DNA of 64,000 nucleotides from Diogma glabrata (Eukaryota > Arthropoda > Insecta > Diptera > Cylindrotomidae), in contig OY856187.1 in the NCBI GenBank assembly GCA_963693315.1, positions 424,816,429 through 424,880,428 on the forward strand, written 5' to 3'. Position numbers and translations under genes: made by a program. The notes beneath the pieces were generated by a model that saw nothing but the letters and a program-made list of their open reading frames with translations, was not told the DNA's origin and ran no database searches. Shown in pieces: positions 36,128 through 48,369 of the stretch (position 1 is the first letter of the stretch; every line of letters begins with the position of its first letter).

Positions 36128-36532
36128 GTTTAGACTCATATTATACTTTTCCCTAGTTTCTATTTTTTGTTCACTTAGGTGTAGTGGAAGCATTGTTTTT
36201 GTTTTATGGAGAAAAATTGACTTTTAGTTAATTTTTAATCACTATATATGTTTTGTTGACTCTCAAAAAATAAAGCTGGGCAATTTTAGTCCAGGGAGAT
36301 TACTTAATATTCGATATAGTTTATTTTGTCACAGCAAATATTATATTATTTTTAAAACAAAAATATATATTATATGTACTTCAATTAGCAGATAAGATTA
36401 TAGCTTAGATCAGCATATAGTGTGGCAACAGTACTGCGATCAAAAAAATCGTTTGTACGTCTTCAACTAACTACTCCTTGGTGAACTGTACCTCCTCGTT
36501 ACCGGGTTAAAGATGTGATGGAATGGTTCTGA

Positions 36533-36850
36533 TGTGATGGAATTGGAGAAACAGTATAGAGAAAAGCAACTAGAGCGAGTCTTAAGAAAGAATACGACAA
36601 AGTTATATCAACACCTCTGGAGTTATATAACTGGGCAGCAACTCCAGGCAATTTTCAAGATAACATGCATTTTTTCTATGTAACAGGTTACATTGCAAAA
36701 CGAAATCAACTAGATGATAGATACACCAATTTAAAAACAATTCCTAGAACACGAGGATATCACTCATACATTCCTACAAATGATGAATCAATCTTAGCTA
36801 GACGTTATTCTAACTCTACGGAATTTAGTAATGTAAACTTAAATAAATGA
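36533..36850 (+). pseudogene. Transposase-like C-terminal part in element B
   Basis: From 36533 the plus strand reads CDGIGETV, a stop (TAG at 36557-36559), RKATRASLKKEYDKVISTP, a WAATPGN stretch, then AKRNQLDDRYTNLKTIPRTR and a tail ending VNLNK. It aligns with element A over CDGIGGTLKRAA, (I/V)(I/S)(D/T)TP, the KL/EL..W block and the HS(F/Y).P tail. The in-frame stop makes it non-functional. Sequence upstream (36430-36530) is less clear. Part of it (from ~36690) lies in the inverted arm. Confidence 0.7.
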
Positions 36851-38119
36851 TAAACATTCTTTATCGTAAAATAGTAATTTTGAGTTAAAATTAAAAATTT
36901 ATTATAAAAACATATATGTAAATCCAAAAAAACTGTTCATTTTTTAACTCCACTTTTTTTTATGATGAAAAATTTTAAATTTTAAATTTTAATTTCCCCC
37001 TTCTGAATTTTTTATAAAACGTTAGCCACATATGTACCTTTCACATATTAAAATATCAAAAATTTAAAAACTACGCATTTCTAGAAAATCGAATTTGAAT
37101 TTTTTACCGTTATTTTTCTAAAAGAAAATGTTCAAGGTCATATAATGTAATGAATTATTATTTTGATTAGCTCTATTCAATACCTACATTTTGAGCTATA
37201 TAACATTAAAATCAGCTCAGTAGTTTTGACTGTAGAGCCATTTCAATACACCAGGATCGAGCAATTTCTTGATTTTTCAACAGTATCTTAAGACAGGGTT
37301 GAAAAAAAAAACTAAAAACGCAGAAATGTTTTTTTTATTGATGTCAACGAATTCCAATACCTAAATATATAAAATTAAAACCTCATTTCCAGACCTTGCT
37401 AATTTCACGTGTTTTTCACCACTCAGCAAACTACTCAAAAACTTCTCTATTTAGCGTTTAGAGAATATATTACAAAATCACAAATTCATATTTCTTTCAA
37501 AATTGCAAAAACATTGTAAAGATTATATTTAAGTTAAGTTTGATTAAGTTTTTTCAAAATTCTAAAAATATTCCAAAAATTATTGCAGAATCAAAGATTT
37601 AAACTTTGTTCAAAAATTATAAAAATATTGCAAAAATTATAACAAAATCAAAAATTGAAACTTTTTTCAAAATTTTAAAAATTATAATAAAATCAAAAAT
37701 TTAAAATCTTTCAAAATTCTAAAAATTTTCCAAAAATTCATACAAAATCAAAAATTGAAATTTTTCAAAATTCTAAAAATATATGTATATACAAAATTCA
37801 AAAATTCTATTTCCTTCCAAAATTCTAAAAATATTTCAAAAATTATAACAAAACCAAAAATTAAGACTTTTTCCAAAAATCTAAAAATCGTTTTTTTGAC
37901 ACACTTGACAATATTTTTTTGACAAACTTATAATGCAATAAAATTCTCAATAATAATAATTTTATTCCATACAAATAACTAATTTTATTTTTCTAAAAAA
38001 ATAAATGAAATAATTTTTTGACACACTTGACATTATTTTTTTGACAAACTTATAATGCCATAATTCTCTATAATAATAATAAAATCTCATGTTTTTATTT
38101 TCTCTGAACTAAAACTACA

Positions 38120-38529
38120 GTGAAGTGTCACACAAATATTTTTCTCTATTTTGAGGGGTTAATGTCATATGTAAGAGCACCTTATTTAAGAAATGCCAAA
38201 TTGTTTTCAACTATGAACATAATTAAAACAAAATACAGATCTAGAATTACCGATGAGCATCTTGATGATTGTCTGCGGGCAAAAATATCAGCCTACAGTC
38301 CTAATTATGAGCTATTAGCCACTGATACTCAGTGCCAAAGATCACATTGAGCTTGAATCAAATAAATCAAATATTTAAATCAAAAAAATAATTTTGTTAT
38401 TGATTATTAAATAATTATGTTATTGATTATTAAAGTCATTATAAATTTACCATGGAAAATAAATGGTGCCCGTTACATCATCGGAAATTTGGGATATGCT
38501 CTTTGATACTAAAAGGTTGGGAACCACTG
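38120..38529 (+). pseudogene. hAT transposase C-terminus and 3' end
   Basis: A 76-codon frame (38120-38350) contains FSTMNIIKTKYRSRITDEHL, then CLRAKISAYSPNY and TQCQRSH. This is the hAT C-terminal dimerisation segment of the GTF2IRD2/ZBED-like (Charlie-type) group. About 180 bp later aaaaggttgggaaccactg (38511-38529) is a hAT terminus of the same general type. The 5' part of the transposase is missing; the fragment abuts the outer end of element B. Confidence 0.8.
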
Positions 38530-38967
38530 ATTTAGACAATTTCTGGGAAACATAAATAAAAAAATTAGAAGGAAAACAAGCTTGCATGCTTGCAACATGC
38601 TATAAGATTAAGGTTAAATTTAATTTTTCTATTTGATTGCTATAAATTTTTTGACTTTTCATTGAATATATTATAAGACCATCATGGTCTTATAAGCAAG
38701 TAAATTTATTTAGAGATTTTTCCCTGGTGGAGTCTGCGTACGGTTCTTCGTGTATCATATAACAATTTTTAAAAAAAAACCTTAGATAAATAGAAACCAT
38801 TGGTATCTATTTATGAATTGAAGCCTAGGCTTTACAGCTTGACCGATTTTTTTATTTAACTTTACTTTATAAGCAATTTCATATTAGTGATCTTTGTTAT
38901 TCCAAACGAACCCTGTATTTATGTTATATTTAAGAGTAATAATTTATAAACAAACGAACAAATCCTA

Positions 38968-39415
38968 CACTGAAAAAAACATGTCCTATTTCCAATCGAA
39001 ATGCAATTGTCTCAACCTCACCGTGCGGTCACATATGGCGAATCAAACTACGAAATTGCTTCAACAACTCTACAATTATAAATCGATGAAGTTGAGACAA
39101 TCACACGAAATATTTATGTGAAAATAAAATATAGTTCAATTAATCTCAAATTCTTAAACCTTAGAATGAAAAATTCATGATATGAGGCCAAATAAATTTT
39201 TTTTCAGGGAAATAGTTATTATCTTTATTCAACTACTGTTATATTGGATATAACTCTTTATATTTGGAATAAACCTCATTCTGTTGTTAGGAAAATGTTA
39301 TCGTGTAGTTGTCCCAATCACAGTGAAATTGTTTGCAAATAATTTTTCTTTGCATGAATAATCAACTGCCAACTTCGAGATGAGGTTGTCATGAACTTCA
39401 ATTTTTTTTTCAGTG
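38968..39415. mobile_element. 448-bp MITE with TA target duplication
   Basis: The ends CACTGAAAAAAA and TTTTTTTCAGTG are inverted, with TA immediately outside both (38966-38967, 39416-39417). The interior has no gene. TA duplication and CACTGAAA ends suggest a mariner-type MITE. Confidence 0.65.
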
Positions 39416-40277
39416 TATAGTAAAATTTTAAACTCAATTAAGTGTAATAATTTTATTGAACTTAGGCCAAATTATTGAACCCTGCCTGTTGTCCTGTACC
39501 AAAAAAGTAACACAATCTCTCACTTATATTGCCTTGAATCATTATTAATTTCAAGTTGTTATACTTGTTATTTCTGTAACTTCAACAAAAACTAATCATA
39601 GCACATATTATGACAAATTAATTCATCTCCTCTGCATTTTGCATCCAATATTTTAGAACAGAGAAACTAATTACAAAAACAAGTATTTCAATGTATTTTC
39701 TACAAGTAATTCAATATACAGTGTAACTCGCTTATAACGACATTGAAAATGACATCAAAATCCGTCGTTACATCCGAATGTCGTAATATGCGAAGTGCTC
39801 AATTTTTTATCAGAATCAATTTAATGGCGGGTTTATAAGGCGTCGTATGTTTCTGTAATTGTTAGAGAAGAAAAATTTATGGTATACACAGGTTTATTTT
39901 AAATATCTTCTATACGTTAACGTATACGTTAATATTAGGTAAATTTATAATATCGTCGACAGTATCTTTTAATGTGGGTCTTCATCTGTGAATAAAAATT
40001 TATCAAAAATTATAAAAACTTCGCAATTTTCATCACCCCTGAAATAAGTTGTTATCGAGGAGCAAAACTGGGCAAATCCCATTAGTGGAATATCATCATC
40101 AGCATCGTAACTCACAGCGTCTGTATCATCATCATCATCAACTTGCAAGAATTCGGCATGTCTAAGTCAATTGAAAAACGACGTTTAATTACTAAAACGA
40201 TTTCTAGTTGGATAGCATCTACCAATTAGAAAGAGTTGTGCTTTGGCCATTGTCATTTCTAACAATTTTTATTCAAA

Positions 40278-40668
40278 ATTCTGTCGATAGTGATTTTTAA
40301 AAGTTTTCATTACACCCTTATCCTTCGTCTGAAAAGCAGATGACGTGTTTAGTGGCATAATCACTAATTCAATAAATTTTAGATTTTTCAAGTGGAGATG
40401 TGAAGGGCAATTATCCAACAGTTAATTTTTCTTTAACTCGGTGTTTCATTTTCTTAAAACATTCAAAAAATTAGAAGACATTTAGGCCTTTGTATTTTCT
40501 GTATTATCCAACGGTAGAAACTTAATGCAATTCTAAATAACCTGGGTGATTTAGTTTTTCCTATCACAAGCCATTCATTCGCTCTCAACTTACACATTTT
40601 TATTATTAAAATTTTTTTCCTGGAGCAATTTTATAAAACAGACACGTTTTGTCGACGTTGTAAATTTT
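40278..40668 (-). pseudogene. Tigger-type DDE transposase fossil
   Basis: Minus-strand translation gives IYNVDKTCLFYKIAPGK near 40614-40668, the block around the first catalytic Asp. It also gives LDNCPSH (second catalytic Asp) near 40405-40425, followed by PLNTSSAFQTKDKGVMKTFK and HYRQNFE, the degenerate form of PPNTTS..QPMDQGVI..FK..YR. Frames change between blocks and stops occur (a stop follows IAPGKKF), so it is dead. The N-terminal DNA-binding part was not clearly recovered from 40670-41000. Confidence 0.85.
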
Positions 40669-41214
40669 ACTTGTACCCGTCGAGTATTTTCGACTACGTT
40701 AGGAATTCGTCACATGCACTTCCATCGACACTTGCTCATTCATCAAAAATCCCACCCCGCCATGCACCCAAGCGCAATATATGTCTCTTACGGAAACAAA
40801 AAGTTCAGCTTTCCATACATTTTAATTCAGAATTTAGCGCGGCGATTCAATTAATTCTGTTTTCTTTTGCAATATTGAATAGATATTGCAACAATTTTTG
40901 AATCGCTGTTGCTTAAACTCTGTCAACAACACTTCGCAAATCTTCCCAATTTTTCTGTTTTATTCCTTGTAATTCAAACGCGTTTTAAATGAAATGTTTG
41001 TTGTTCCATATGGTGTTTATAGTTTTTTATGAATCAAATCAACATATTAATCATTGCATCCCACCATTTATAAATCAATAGCTTTGAATATCCCAGATAA
41101 CATGTTAAACGTTATCTTTTACTATACATTCAGAGATTAATACGGTATATTCACGATTAATTAACGAGCAGACCTTAAAACTCACATTCTGAATAATGTA
41201 AAGGAAAAGTGATC

Positions 41215-41288
41215 TCCGTCGAGAATCGAAACCGGATTCCTTGAGTTACAAGGCTACCTAGCGCCTTATCAACTGAGCTAAAACTGCG
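41215..41288 (-). repeat. tRNA-derived SINE head nested in the Tigger element
   Basis: The minus strand reads gcagttttagctcagttgat (A box tagctcagttgata) and ccggtttcgattctcg (B box), with a ccttgtaactcaagg stem-loop between. The D and T stems are imperfect and the acceptor ends do not pair, so I read it as a SINE head, not a tRNA gene. It is a different family from S1 at 12.5 and 48.7 kb. Confidence 0.6.
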
Positions 41289-41939
41289 ACAATGTAAACC
41301 AATCCACCAAAATGGAAAGATATAGAAGATAAAAACCACCAATTGTGATTAATAAATCACAACTATTTTTTCTCATATCTAAAAAACATTTTTATTTTTG
41401 AACTTATCGGTCGCAATAAACGAACAATCTGTGCATCTATCTGTACAAATTTTATTGCATAATTGGTCGCTATATCAGAAATGTCGTAATAACCGAAGTC
41501 GTTTTAAGCGAATATTTTTATATAGGAACAAACGCAAGTTCAACCATTACTTTGATTTTATGACGCTATAGGCGAAATGTCGTTATAACCGAGGGCGTTA
41601 TAAGTGAATTTCACTGTATGTGCATACACATTTGTTTTCGTTATGAATTAAAATTGGTTATTATTAACAAAATGTTTACATTTTTTTTACACACATTTTA
41701 TTTAACTTGACTCTTGAGAGCTTTGATGGGTGGAATTTTGTGATTCATTTTTCAGTAACTTCCCATTATGTTATTAATCCCAAATTGAAAAGACAAGTTT
41801 GTTGAAGCAGTCAGTACGTATTTCAAAAACTTTTAAAGCAAAAAACTTTATAAATCTGAAGAAAAAAAATTCAAATTTTTTTTCATTCTGAAAGACCTTA
41901 AAGAATTGCACTGAAATCCTCATCCTCTGGTTGACTCAT

Positions 41940-42545
41940 TTTGAGCGAAGGAATTTTGGTAATACTGTGTATATCATTATAATAATAGACATCATACATG
42001 TTTGTGTCATTTCATATGGATAAAGAGCCTTACATTATAAATAATGAACACAAAAAAAAATAAAAGTATGACATTTCGCTCAAAGCTTATAGACCTTTTT
42101 TCTTAAAGTTCAAATCGTTATTTTAGTGTATTTGACAGATTACATACAGCAATGATAATTAAAAATCAGTTATTATGTATGAAAATATGAAAATCCATAA
42201 GATCTGAATGCCCATTTACCGCGCTGAAAATTTGCTCATACTGAGTATCTCATTATAATAAAGGACATATTAAACATTTTGTCATTTTTATATGAAAAAA
42301 TGGCCTTAAATTGTAAATAATGAGCGATTTGTATTTCGAAAATTTTAAATAATTGTTATTTCTTCTAAATCCAGGTTGTTTTGTGTTCTCGTTAAGTTTG
42401 TTTTACTATAGTTGCATATAATTATTATTTTTTCAATACATTTTAATACATAATTAATGATTTCTAATTATCATTGCTGTATGTAATCTGTCAATTACAT
42501 ACAGTAATATAACGATTCGAATTTTAAGGAAAAAGCTCTATAATT
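41940..42545. repeat. Foldback-like repeat with internal direct repeats
   Basis: Bases 42110-42165 (cgttattttagtgtatttga..cagattacatacagcaatga) are inverted at 42465-42530 (tcattgctgtatgtaatctg...). A ~100-bp direct repeat (catt-ataataa..gacat; aaattgtaaataatgag) links 41965-42050 with 42245-42325. No coding content. Confidence 0.55.
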
Positions 42546-42835
42546 CAGACCCATTTTCCGAAAAAAACTTGATATTTGGGCGAACATATATATTTAATAA
42601 TTTATGTACAACTTAAAATTAATACAACGAGCAAAGAAACGCACTAAAATTTTACACTGGATTTTTAAATAACATGCTTACAATTGTTATAGTGCAATTA
42701 ACCTTATTAAAATTACTTTAAATTTCAAAGAATATTAAATTTTCGGTAAATGATTTAATTGCTAGTTTTAATAATGTGGTTAACTTATTTGTAGGTAAAA
42801 TTATATAACTAAAAACTCTAAAATAAAAAAATAAA

Positions 42836-43438
42836 TAAAAAAAATTTAAAAAACACACTTTTTGAAAAACGAACTAAAAAGTAGAAAATAAATTTTGCAT
42901 TAACACCAGCGTTATGTCTTTTATAATTATATTTCCTTTGAAATTGTTAGAAGAAAAAATATTTAAATGGTATTTAACACATCTTAGCATAGATGCAAAT
43001 ATTAAATTTTTGACTAATTTAAAATGCTAATTTTCGATTGACAAACAGTCTTCCGTTCCCATTTGTTACATAAAATAAAAGTGGGTGGCGCATTCAGAAA
43101 CGAAAGGGGATAAACGTTGGTAGTCTCTCTTGTTAGAGATTAACATAGAATACATTTGTTCCTTTTCTATATTAACGTATGCGTCACCCACTTTTATTTT
43201 ATGTAACAAATGGGAACGGAAGACTGTTTGTCAATCGAAAATTAGCATTTTAAATTAGTCAAAAATTTAATATTTGCATCTATGCTAAGATGTGTTAAAT
43301 ACCATTTAAATATTTTTTCTTCTAACAATTTCAAAGGAAATATAATTATAAAAGACATAACGCTGGTGTTAATGCAAAATTTATTTTCTACTTTTTAGTT
43401 CGTTTTTCAAAAAGTGTGTTTTTTAAATTTTTTTTTTA
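42836..43438. mobile_element. Foldback element with ~257-bp near-perfect arms
   Basis: Arm 42836-43092 and arm 43180-43438 are reverse complements with hardly a mismatch (aaaacacactttttgaaaaa ... aaaagtgggtggcgca against tgcgtcacccacttttat ... aaaaagtgtgtttt). The loop is about 87 bp and differs in content. No gene. The high identity suggests recent activity or gene conversion between the arms. Confidence 0.85.
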
Positions 43439-43505
43439 GGTAGATTTCATATAAAAATCTACCTATTGCAATTGGCTTCATCTCGGAATTTCGGAAAAAT
43501 TTTGG
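43437..43505 (+). repeat. Dispersed repeat end, second copy
   Basis: A perfect hairpin taggtagatttcatataaaa/atctaccta followed by catctcggaatttcgg. It is the same module as 24235-24300. Here it directly follows the foldback element and precedes the TA microsatellite. Confidence 0.6.
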
Positions 43506-43554
43506 TGCCAAACGACTATGAATGATAAGCGGCGACGGAAAAACAAAAAAAAAA

Positions 43555-43732
<178 letters not shown>

Positions 43733-43734
43733 CG

Positions 43735-45394
43735 ATATGAGCTATAACGGAATTTACCGGCACTCTCACGATCGCATTTCTTGACCTATAACGAAATTTT
43801 TTTCTGCATACGTTGCGGCAAAGCATTTCTTGGACAAGTTTGCGAACTGGCCATATCCGGGTACAGGTTAAGTGGCTAGAGCCAAAAAACTCGAAAAATC
43901 TAGTACGTTATAGCTTCCGTTTGAATCACAATATTTTAATAAAATTTATTAATATTGAATATTTGAACATATTTCTATCATTTTTTTTCAAATGACAACC
44001 TTGGCGTTCCAGGTTCCTGAAAAATCAGCTGTTTTAAAAATTTAATAAACTTTGTTGTCCTTGATTTGGCTGAAAATGGCCAATCTCACTTTTGAATATG
44101 TACGCATACGTTAACTAGAACATAAATGTTTCCAAAATTTAAAAAAAAAATAGTTCAAGTTTAGAGGTTGAGACACCACGACTGTTAGAACGAAAACAAA
44201 TGCAAACAGCCATGCCTTCCTCATTTTTGAGCTTATGTTATTTAAGCTCATATTATCTTTTAGATAAACTTTTCAACTATAACCTCAGAAATTTTCAGCT
44301 TTCTAACCCAAGAGGTCTCAATGTAATTAGCATTAAACATAATGCATGCCATTCAATTACAACAACAACTTCCTATAAAATATAAAAATATCCCATAGAA
44401 AAAATATTAAAAAAATTTTCTTTTGTTTTTTTTCAGTTTTTAGTGTTTTTCGCAAAAATTTAAAAAAAAATTAAAACAAAGCTGAGTCATTATTGTTTTA
44501 AATTAAGGAATATTTTCTTATATGCATATTGATTACACATTTACAAAAGTCTTCCTAAATTGTAGATATTTGAATTATTTGAGGTGTAAAAGTTGTTTGA
44601 CAATTTTAGATTATAAATTATGTGTAGTGGTGTTGTAGGTATGGCGTTGAGAGAACGTTTATTTGCTCTTTGGTGGATTTTATATGTTATTAAAAGTAGT
44701 TTTAACCAAATTAAATAAAACTGTTCCGAAATCGCATTGATAAAGTAGTTTCCGTTAATGTATTTAGTTTGGTTTGATAAATTTTTTGGATTATTCTGGA
44801 CTTGGGCTACTCTACTTAAATTTTTTATTTAAATTAATCTGACACATCCAATTCTATTTGTACACAAAGCTGTCTGGTCTCGAAATCTACCTATTTCTAG
44901 CGGATATACGTGCCGCTTGGACTTTTTGTATTACACACGTATATTCTATTTCACGATTGAAATGTGCCGATGTTAGCCGTTAAGTGACAAATTGAGAATA
45001 TCAATTACACATATATTATTTATGAAAATCAAAATGATTTTTATTTACGGTATATGATAAATTGATAAAAATTATTAATCACATATTTATATTAAAACGA
45101 TACAGATAGAATAATTGAAAAACATTTATAAAAATTCAAATTTGGTATGTAGAGCAAACCTGTAAGTTGTAACGACTGATAAAATTCTATAAATTTCTGA
45201 TTGGCTAAAATCTCATGTAAGACATAAGTTGCATTTCAAAATCAAACATCATCACCTGTTTCTGTTGAAATGAGATATTTTTTGTTTGTCAGTATCATTA
45301 AATTATGTCACATGTAGATAAATGAATTAACTGACATCTTCATTTTTTTTTAGAAATACTTCCCGTATTAAAAATAATGTTTTGTTTCTCTGTA
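43735..45394. other. AT-rich intergenic sequence
   Basis: No gene supported. Bases 44880-44900 (tcgaaatctacctatttct) resemble the tip of the repeat at 43437 and may be its other end, but this is weak. Confidence 0.45.
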
Positions 45395-45521
45395 CAGCAG
45401 GGACACACACAAGGGAAGGGGGGTTTCGGGTCCAGACCCCCCCTAATCGATTATTTTTCAGCATGTTTCTTTATTTAAAGTTAGGAATTGCTTAGTGTAA
45501 CCATAATAAATAATAAATAAG

Positions 45522-46170
45522 TTGTCTGGCAAGATCATTAATATGTTTACTGATAGCCAGGCTGCTCTAAAAGCTTTGGGAAGTTATACTATTAAGTCAA
45601 AAATAGTGCAAGAATGTTCTAGGTCCTTGAATTATCTCGGGCTCAAGAACAGCATATCACTGATATGGACACCAGGGCATAGTGGGAATCTCGGGAACGA
45701 AAAAGCAAAGAGCTCCGCAGGGAGGGTCATAGGTCTTGAACCAGCAATTGGAATATCGAAAGGTAGGATAAGATCGCTAGTCGAACAACTTCTTCTTCGT
45801 TCCAGTGACTCTCAATGGAGGAGCACAGAAGGCTGCAAGGTCTCCAAGATGTTCACTCCAGAGTTGAACCAGCAAACCACCAAATTCCTGTAAAATCTGA
45901 CCCGGTCAGACTGCAGGCTAATGGTGGGACTACTAACAGGTCACCATCATGTGAACAAAAATATGGTGCGGCTTCGAGTAGAAAATGATCCAACATACTG
46001 CTTTTGTCTTGAACAGGATAAAACAGTCCCTCACGTTGTAACATAATGTTTGGCTCTCTCAGGGCTCCGAGGCGTCATGTTAGGATCAAACTATCTAAGG
46101 ATAGAAGATTTCTGCACAGCAGACCATTCAAGGCTGTTGGCTTTTTTCAAAAATGTCTTCAGCTCTTGAA
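45522..46170 (+). pseudogene. LINE RNase H domain and C-terminal tail
   Basis: The frame 45522-45893 has FTDSQAALKALG (RNase H catalytic Asp block), then SLIWTPGHSGNLGNEKAK (H-G-NE-A block). After a shift, 45910-46170 reads CRLMVGLLTGHHHVNKNM, YCFCLEQDKT and AFFKNVFSS, the Cys-containing tail of I/LOA/R1-type LINEs. The frameshift and a TAA within the tail kill it. This is a different LINE group from the Jockey pieces because Jockey lacks this RNase H/tail arrangement. Confidence 0.85.
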
Positions 46171-46389
46171 TATGAGGATGGCATAAAGAACTTAACAGTC
46201 TACATGTCAGGCTATGAATACATGATCGCCTCGAAAAAAAAAACCATAATAAATTAAAGATTAACATCTCCGAATATCAGAAGATACGATGCTAAGTACG
46301 GAACTAAGGTTTGTGAGAATTGATCAATTTTTTTGAGGATTTTTTTGAGGTTAAAATTATGAGGATCAATTTTTTTGAGGTTAAAATTA

Positions 46390-46480
46390 TGAGGGAAGAC
46401 CCACACCGATAAAGCCTTTCAGAAATGCCAGACTTCGTGAAAAAAATTACTTTGAAAAGCGACAGTTCTAAATCTTGCCA
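46390..46480 (+). pseudogene. Fragment related to 28627-28866
   Basis: Translation EMPDFVKKITLKSDSSKS parallels EMRDSVEKITLKSNSSAP at 28.7 kb. Just upstream, a 31-37-bp direct repeat (tttttttgaggttaaaatta twice) sits at 46325-46400. Identity unknown. Confidence 0.4.
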
Positions 46481-47194
46481 ATCTAACAGTGTCAGTAACA
46501 TATGTGACATATGGTCTGCTATTGATGCTCTGGTGTAACTTGTGAAGATTGCAGGCTCAGGCAAAATCGATTTGATCCATGACAAACGATTCATCTATAA
46601 TGTATTTGTAAAATAGCGTCAAATTAGCGACATACAAGCAATCCAGCAAGTAAGATTTGAATTGCTAATAAATTTTACAGCGTAGAATCAAGACAATTCA
46701 AACTAATTATGTATGCTGCATTCCCTATATGATATTCCATGCAGGGACGATTAAATAACTTATATATATTAAAAAAAGCTATTTTCTATTAAAATTCTTA
46801 CGACAAAAACGCAAAAATATTAAATAGAACAACGTTCTTAGTCAAGCTAAAACTATGAGAATTCCACTTCATATATTATTTTCAACCTCTACTACTAGAA
46901 GTCTAACAGATTCTTTCTCTTCAAGATCAGTTTTTCTTCAAGAATCAAACTTTAATGAAAACGGATAAGTCGTTGATTACCTAGAAAAACAACAAACTTT
47001 AATTTTGCTCGTTCTGAATTCAATATTGTTAGCAATACCCGAATCCATACCGGTTTTTAAACCAATGTTTGATGACCCTATGAAATTTGATCTAGTGTCA
47101 TGAGTATAGATTAGGCGTTTCATGAGAAGCATAGAAGCAAAGAAGCAAAACCATCGTCTTTCTTTAATTATTTTTGACGACTTAAGATGCTCAT

Positions 47195-47600
47195 AATATT
47201 AAAATTAAGGTTCTTCTCAAATATTTTAGCAACAACCGACAAGGTTGATATGGGTTTGTAATTTGTTGGATCCGTTTTAGGCATCTTTTTGGAACTGGCT
47301 GTACACTACTCATTTTTTCAAAAAATCCCCTTCTTATATGACATAGACAATTTTAGTATAGATTGATGCTAATTTTTTAGCAAATGTTTTAGAAATGACT
47401 GAAGGAATACTATCTGGTCCAGATGCCCTATTATAGTATTAATTATAGTAAAAGCTTTTCTAAATTAATTTTTTACGAAAAATGATCTGCCCCATTTTGG
47501 TAGAAACTACAGGAACTGAATCAGGTTGCAAATTAGGTTCCACTAATAGGCTTTAAAAATTGCGTTGGGTGCTCAGAAAAATTAGTAGCTTTTCCCGCAA
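47195..47600 (-). pseudogene. Jockey-clade RT fragment
   Basis: The minus strand gives GPDSIPSVISKTFAKKL near 47370-47425 and, after frame changes, DPTNYKPISTLSVVAKIFEK near 47195-47265. These are the N-terminal RT blocks of Jockey-type LINEs (GPD.IP and NYRPIS.L). Stops and shifts throughout. Confidence 0.8.
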
Positions 47601-47644
47601 TTAAAAGATTTTTCTCTGCATCTATTAGTTTTCTACATAATATA

Positions 47645-48178
47645 TTTTTTCGGCAAACGGCTGTAAAGTTTAACTTTACTGCCGCTAGAGAGTTAGCTAA
47701 AGTCTTACTTTTTAGCCTGACAGCAAAAGTAACATCTAGCGACAGCAAAAGTAACGCCATTTTTATTTTATATTACGGAGGCTGTAAAGTAGCATTTGTT
47801 ATTTGTTATTTGTTAGTTTGTTATTTTTTCAAACATATTGTATAACCATGACAACAAAAAATAAGTTGATTCTCATATTATGAAATTTTGAAAAGGCTTG
47901 GATAAAAATGTTTTATTCATACAAATTTAAATGTTTTTTTCTCTTTTTTGGAAGTAATTATGACGATACAAATTCATATTTATAAAAAGTTTGATATATT
48001 AATTTCATGTTTATAAAAAATTTAAACATTTGCCGAAAAAATAGTGTATTTAATTCGGAGCTAAAGTGACTTTTTGTGTTTCGTCTATAATTGTCGGCCT
48101 CCATGCGGTCGGCCGTCAAACTATAGACTCAACACAAAAAGTATCACTTTAGCTCCTAATTAAATAATGTACTATTTT
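47645..48178 (-). mobile_element. MITE-like repeat, inverted relative of 32463-32880
   Basis: It contains ttttttcggcaaacggctgt, actttactgccgctagagag, then at the far end a hairpin: gagctaaagtgactttttgt (from ~48057) against acaaaaagtatcactttagctc (to ~48155), with a cggcc-rich loop. The order is the reverse of the 32.5-kb copy. No gene. Confidence 0.6.
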
Positions 48179-48369
48179 TCTATTCGGTTTTCATCAGTTT
48201 TATTTTGGTTATACCTTCGAAAAGCATTTTTAAATTTTATTGGTTTTTTATATTTACTCGAAACCCATAGATCAGCCTTCGGAACGATCAATTGGAATAA
48301 ACTTACACATACCCAGGTGTATTATTTCTTAAAAATTAGAAACAGAAATGTTTGAATTAAAGATACACC

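Larger units (their letters stand above)
33885..38090. mobile_element. Element B: 4.2-kb inverted-repeat transposon
   Basis: The right arm (about 36690-38090) is the reverse complement of the left arm (about 33885-35815). Outer parts are ~130-bp tandem units carrying aagtttgtcaaaaaaatgttgtcaagtg-type text (two per arm). Middle parts are ttttggaatttt-rich. Inner parts (35098-35815 and 36690-37395) match closely, e.g. gaaatgaggttttaatttt and gaattc(a/g)ttgacatcaat. The left arm is longer because it holds a 456-bp foldback insertion (34417-34872) and about 150 extra bases (34945-35097). Both arms contain the tail of a transposase-like gene related to element A. The spacer (35816-36689) holds a Jockey tail and a hAT end. 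The extreme ends are approximate. Confidence 0.75.
39719..41616. mobile_element. Tigger/pogo-type DNA transposon, decayed
   Basis: The ends CAGTGTAACTCGCTTATAACG and (reverse complement of the right end) CAGTGAAATTCACTTATAACG are the typical Tigger termini. TA lies outside both ends. The length of 1,898 bp suits a slightly deleted full element. A minus-strand transposase fossil and a nested tRNA-derived SINE lie inside. Confidence 0.9.

Noticed and set aside
40671..40901. 76-codon plus-strand gene
   Set aside because: It is antisense shadow within the decayed Tigger transposon, whose transposase is on the minus strand.
41215..41288. tRNA gene on the minus strand
   Set aside because: A and B boxes are present, but the acceptor, D and T stems do not pair well and the anticodon arm is displaced; it is better explained as a SINE head.
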